A stretch of 5,913 nt of DNA from the NCBI GenBank assembly GCA_026987795.1, contig JALSMF010000464.1:1-5913 (forward strand). Reading direction: 5' to 3'. This stretch comes from Bacteroidales bacterium (GTDB lineage: Bacteria; Bacteroidota; Bacteroidia; Bacteroidales; JAADGE01). This document shows, one piece after another, positions 5,597 to 5,913 of this stretch (position 1 is the first letter of the stretch; the number at the start of each line of letters is the position of its first letter). The notes below the pieces were generated by a model, which worked only from the letters and a program-made list of their open reading frames with translations, was not told where the DNA came from and ran no database searches. The translations under genes and the position numbers were made by a program.

Positions 5597-5706
5597 AAAA
5601 AAAAGAGACACTTTTACGGTATCCCTTTTTTTTCTTTTCAAGTGTAAGTTTTAAATTACTGAATTAATGTTTAATTTATATACTGATTAGGTTTTAATTG
5701 TTGCTG

Positions 5707-5730
5707 CAAACATAAAAATGATTTATGTTT
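5707..5730 (-). repeat. 9-bp inverted repeat with an embedded -7-like box
   Basis: AAACATAAA (5708-5716) and TTTATGTTT (5722-5730) are perfect inverted copies around a 5-base loop, in the spacer between the enoyl-CoA hydratase and the radical SAM gene. The minus-strand arm also contains TATGTTTG (5714-5707), matching TAnnTTTG. It could be a weak hairpin after the hydratase gene, an operator, or a second promoter. The stem has only one G-C pair and no proper T-run follows on the minus strand, so terminator function is doubtful. The rest of this 219-base spacer (5576-5794) shows nothing I can support. Confidence 0.3.
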
Positions 5731-5794
5731 TTCCGTTTTTTGATTGACGAAATGTATAAATTACTTGATTAGATGTTTTATTTTTTCTATAAGA

Positions 5795-5913
5795 TTATTT
5801 TCCGGGAAAGTCAGGTTTTCGCTTGTTCATAAAAGCATTGGTTCCTTCTTTAAAGTCTTCTGTTCCGAAACATTTTCCGAATTCTTCAATTTCTGTTTTA
5901 AAACCGTCGACAC
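5795..5913 (-). CDS. Enoyl-CoA hydratase/isomerase (crotonase family), C-terminal fragment
   Basis: Only the last 38 codons and the stop are in the window; the gene begins beyond the right edge. The fragment ends FGTEDFKEGTNAFMNKRKP followed by DFPGK. This closely matches the conserved C-terminus of crotonase-family enoyl-CoA hydratases, where TEDxKEGxxAFxxKRxPxFxG forms the last helix and the terminal strand near the CoA pocket. Such enzymes add water to trans-2-enoyl-CoA in fatty-acid oxidation or in butyrate-type pathways. The catalytic glutamates and the oxyanion-hole glycines lie outside the window, so the exact reaction, including isomerase or a naphthoate synthase-like role, cannot be settled. 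The frame is intact to its TAA stop. Confidence 0.85.
   Translation of the reverse strand, partial: VDGFKTEIEEFGKCFGTEDFKEGTNAFMNKRKPDFPGK

Noticed and set aside
5708..5730. Intrinsic terminator for the enoyl-CoA hydratase gene
   Set aside because: The stem has a single G-C pair and the minus-strand tail reads GCAGCAAC rather than a T-run; kept only as an inverted repeat of unknown role.
1..5913. Mobile element, CRISPR array, defence island, tRNA or rRNA
   Set aside because: No direct-repeat arrays, transposase-like frames, terminal repeats or tRNA cloverleaf sequences were seen; gene content and order are ordinary core functions with uniform base composition.

Overview
This window is a compact housekeeping stretch from an AT-rich member of the Bacteroidota. 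Three things support that assignment: the signal peptidase, IF3 and dihydrodipicolinate reductase sequences have the form typical of that phylum; the gene order thrS-infC-rpmI-rplT sits next to dapB-lepB; and promoter -7 elements of the TAnnTTTG type recur upstream of the genes. The genus cannot be told from the sequence alone. Every supported gene lies on the minus strand, so transcription runs from high to low coordinates.

Layout in transcription order: (1) the last 38 codons of a crotonase-family enoyl-CoA hydratase/isomerase, cut by the right edge (5795-5913). (2) A 219-base intergenic stretch holding a 9-bp inverted repeat and two -7-like boxes. (3) A radical SAM protein of the COG0731/Tyw1-like type, function unknown, with its likely start at 5575. 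(4) A short spacer with a promoter-like signal overlapped by an 8-bp inverted repeat. (5) The translation cluster thrS (threonyl-tRNA synthetase), infC (IF3), rpmI (L35), rplT (L20), closed by a strong intrinsic terminator at about 1346-1377. (6) dapB (lysine and meso-diaminopimelate synthesis), then lepB (type I signal peptidase), which runs off the left edge before its catalytic lysine.

The cluster in part 5 is a classical translation operon: a tRNA synthetase, the initiation factor that checks start codons, and two 50S proteins. The most informative detail is that infC has no ATG, GTG or TTG at its true N-terminus. Homology and a perfect AGGAGG place its start at an ATC codon (position 2714), the kind of rare start used for IF3 autoregulation in other bacteria. 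The 145-base rpmI-rplT spacer contains competing inverted repeats that could form an L20-responsive leader; this is inference. dapB and lepB link cell-wall precursor and lysine synthesis to protein export only by adjacency.

I found no mobile element, CRISPR array, RNA gene, defence system or signs of horizontal transfer. The window does not appear to hold a new multi-gene system. The points worth a second look are regulatory ones and the uncharacterised radical SAM protein.
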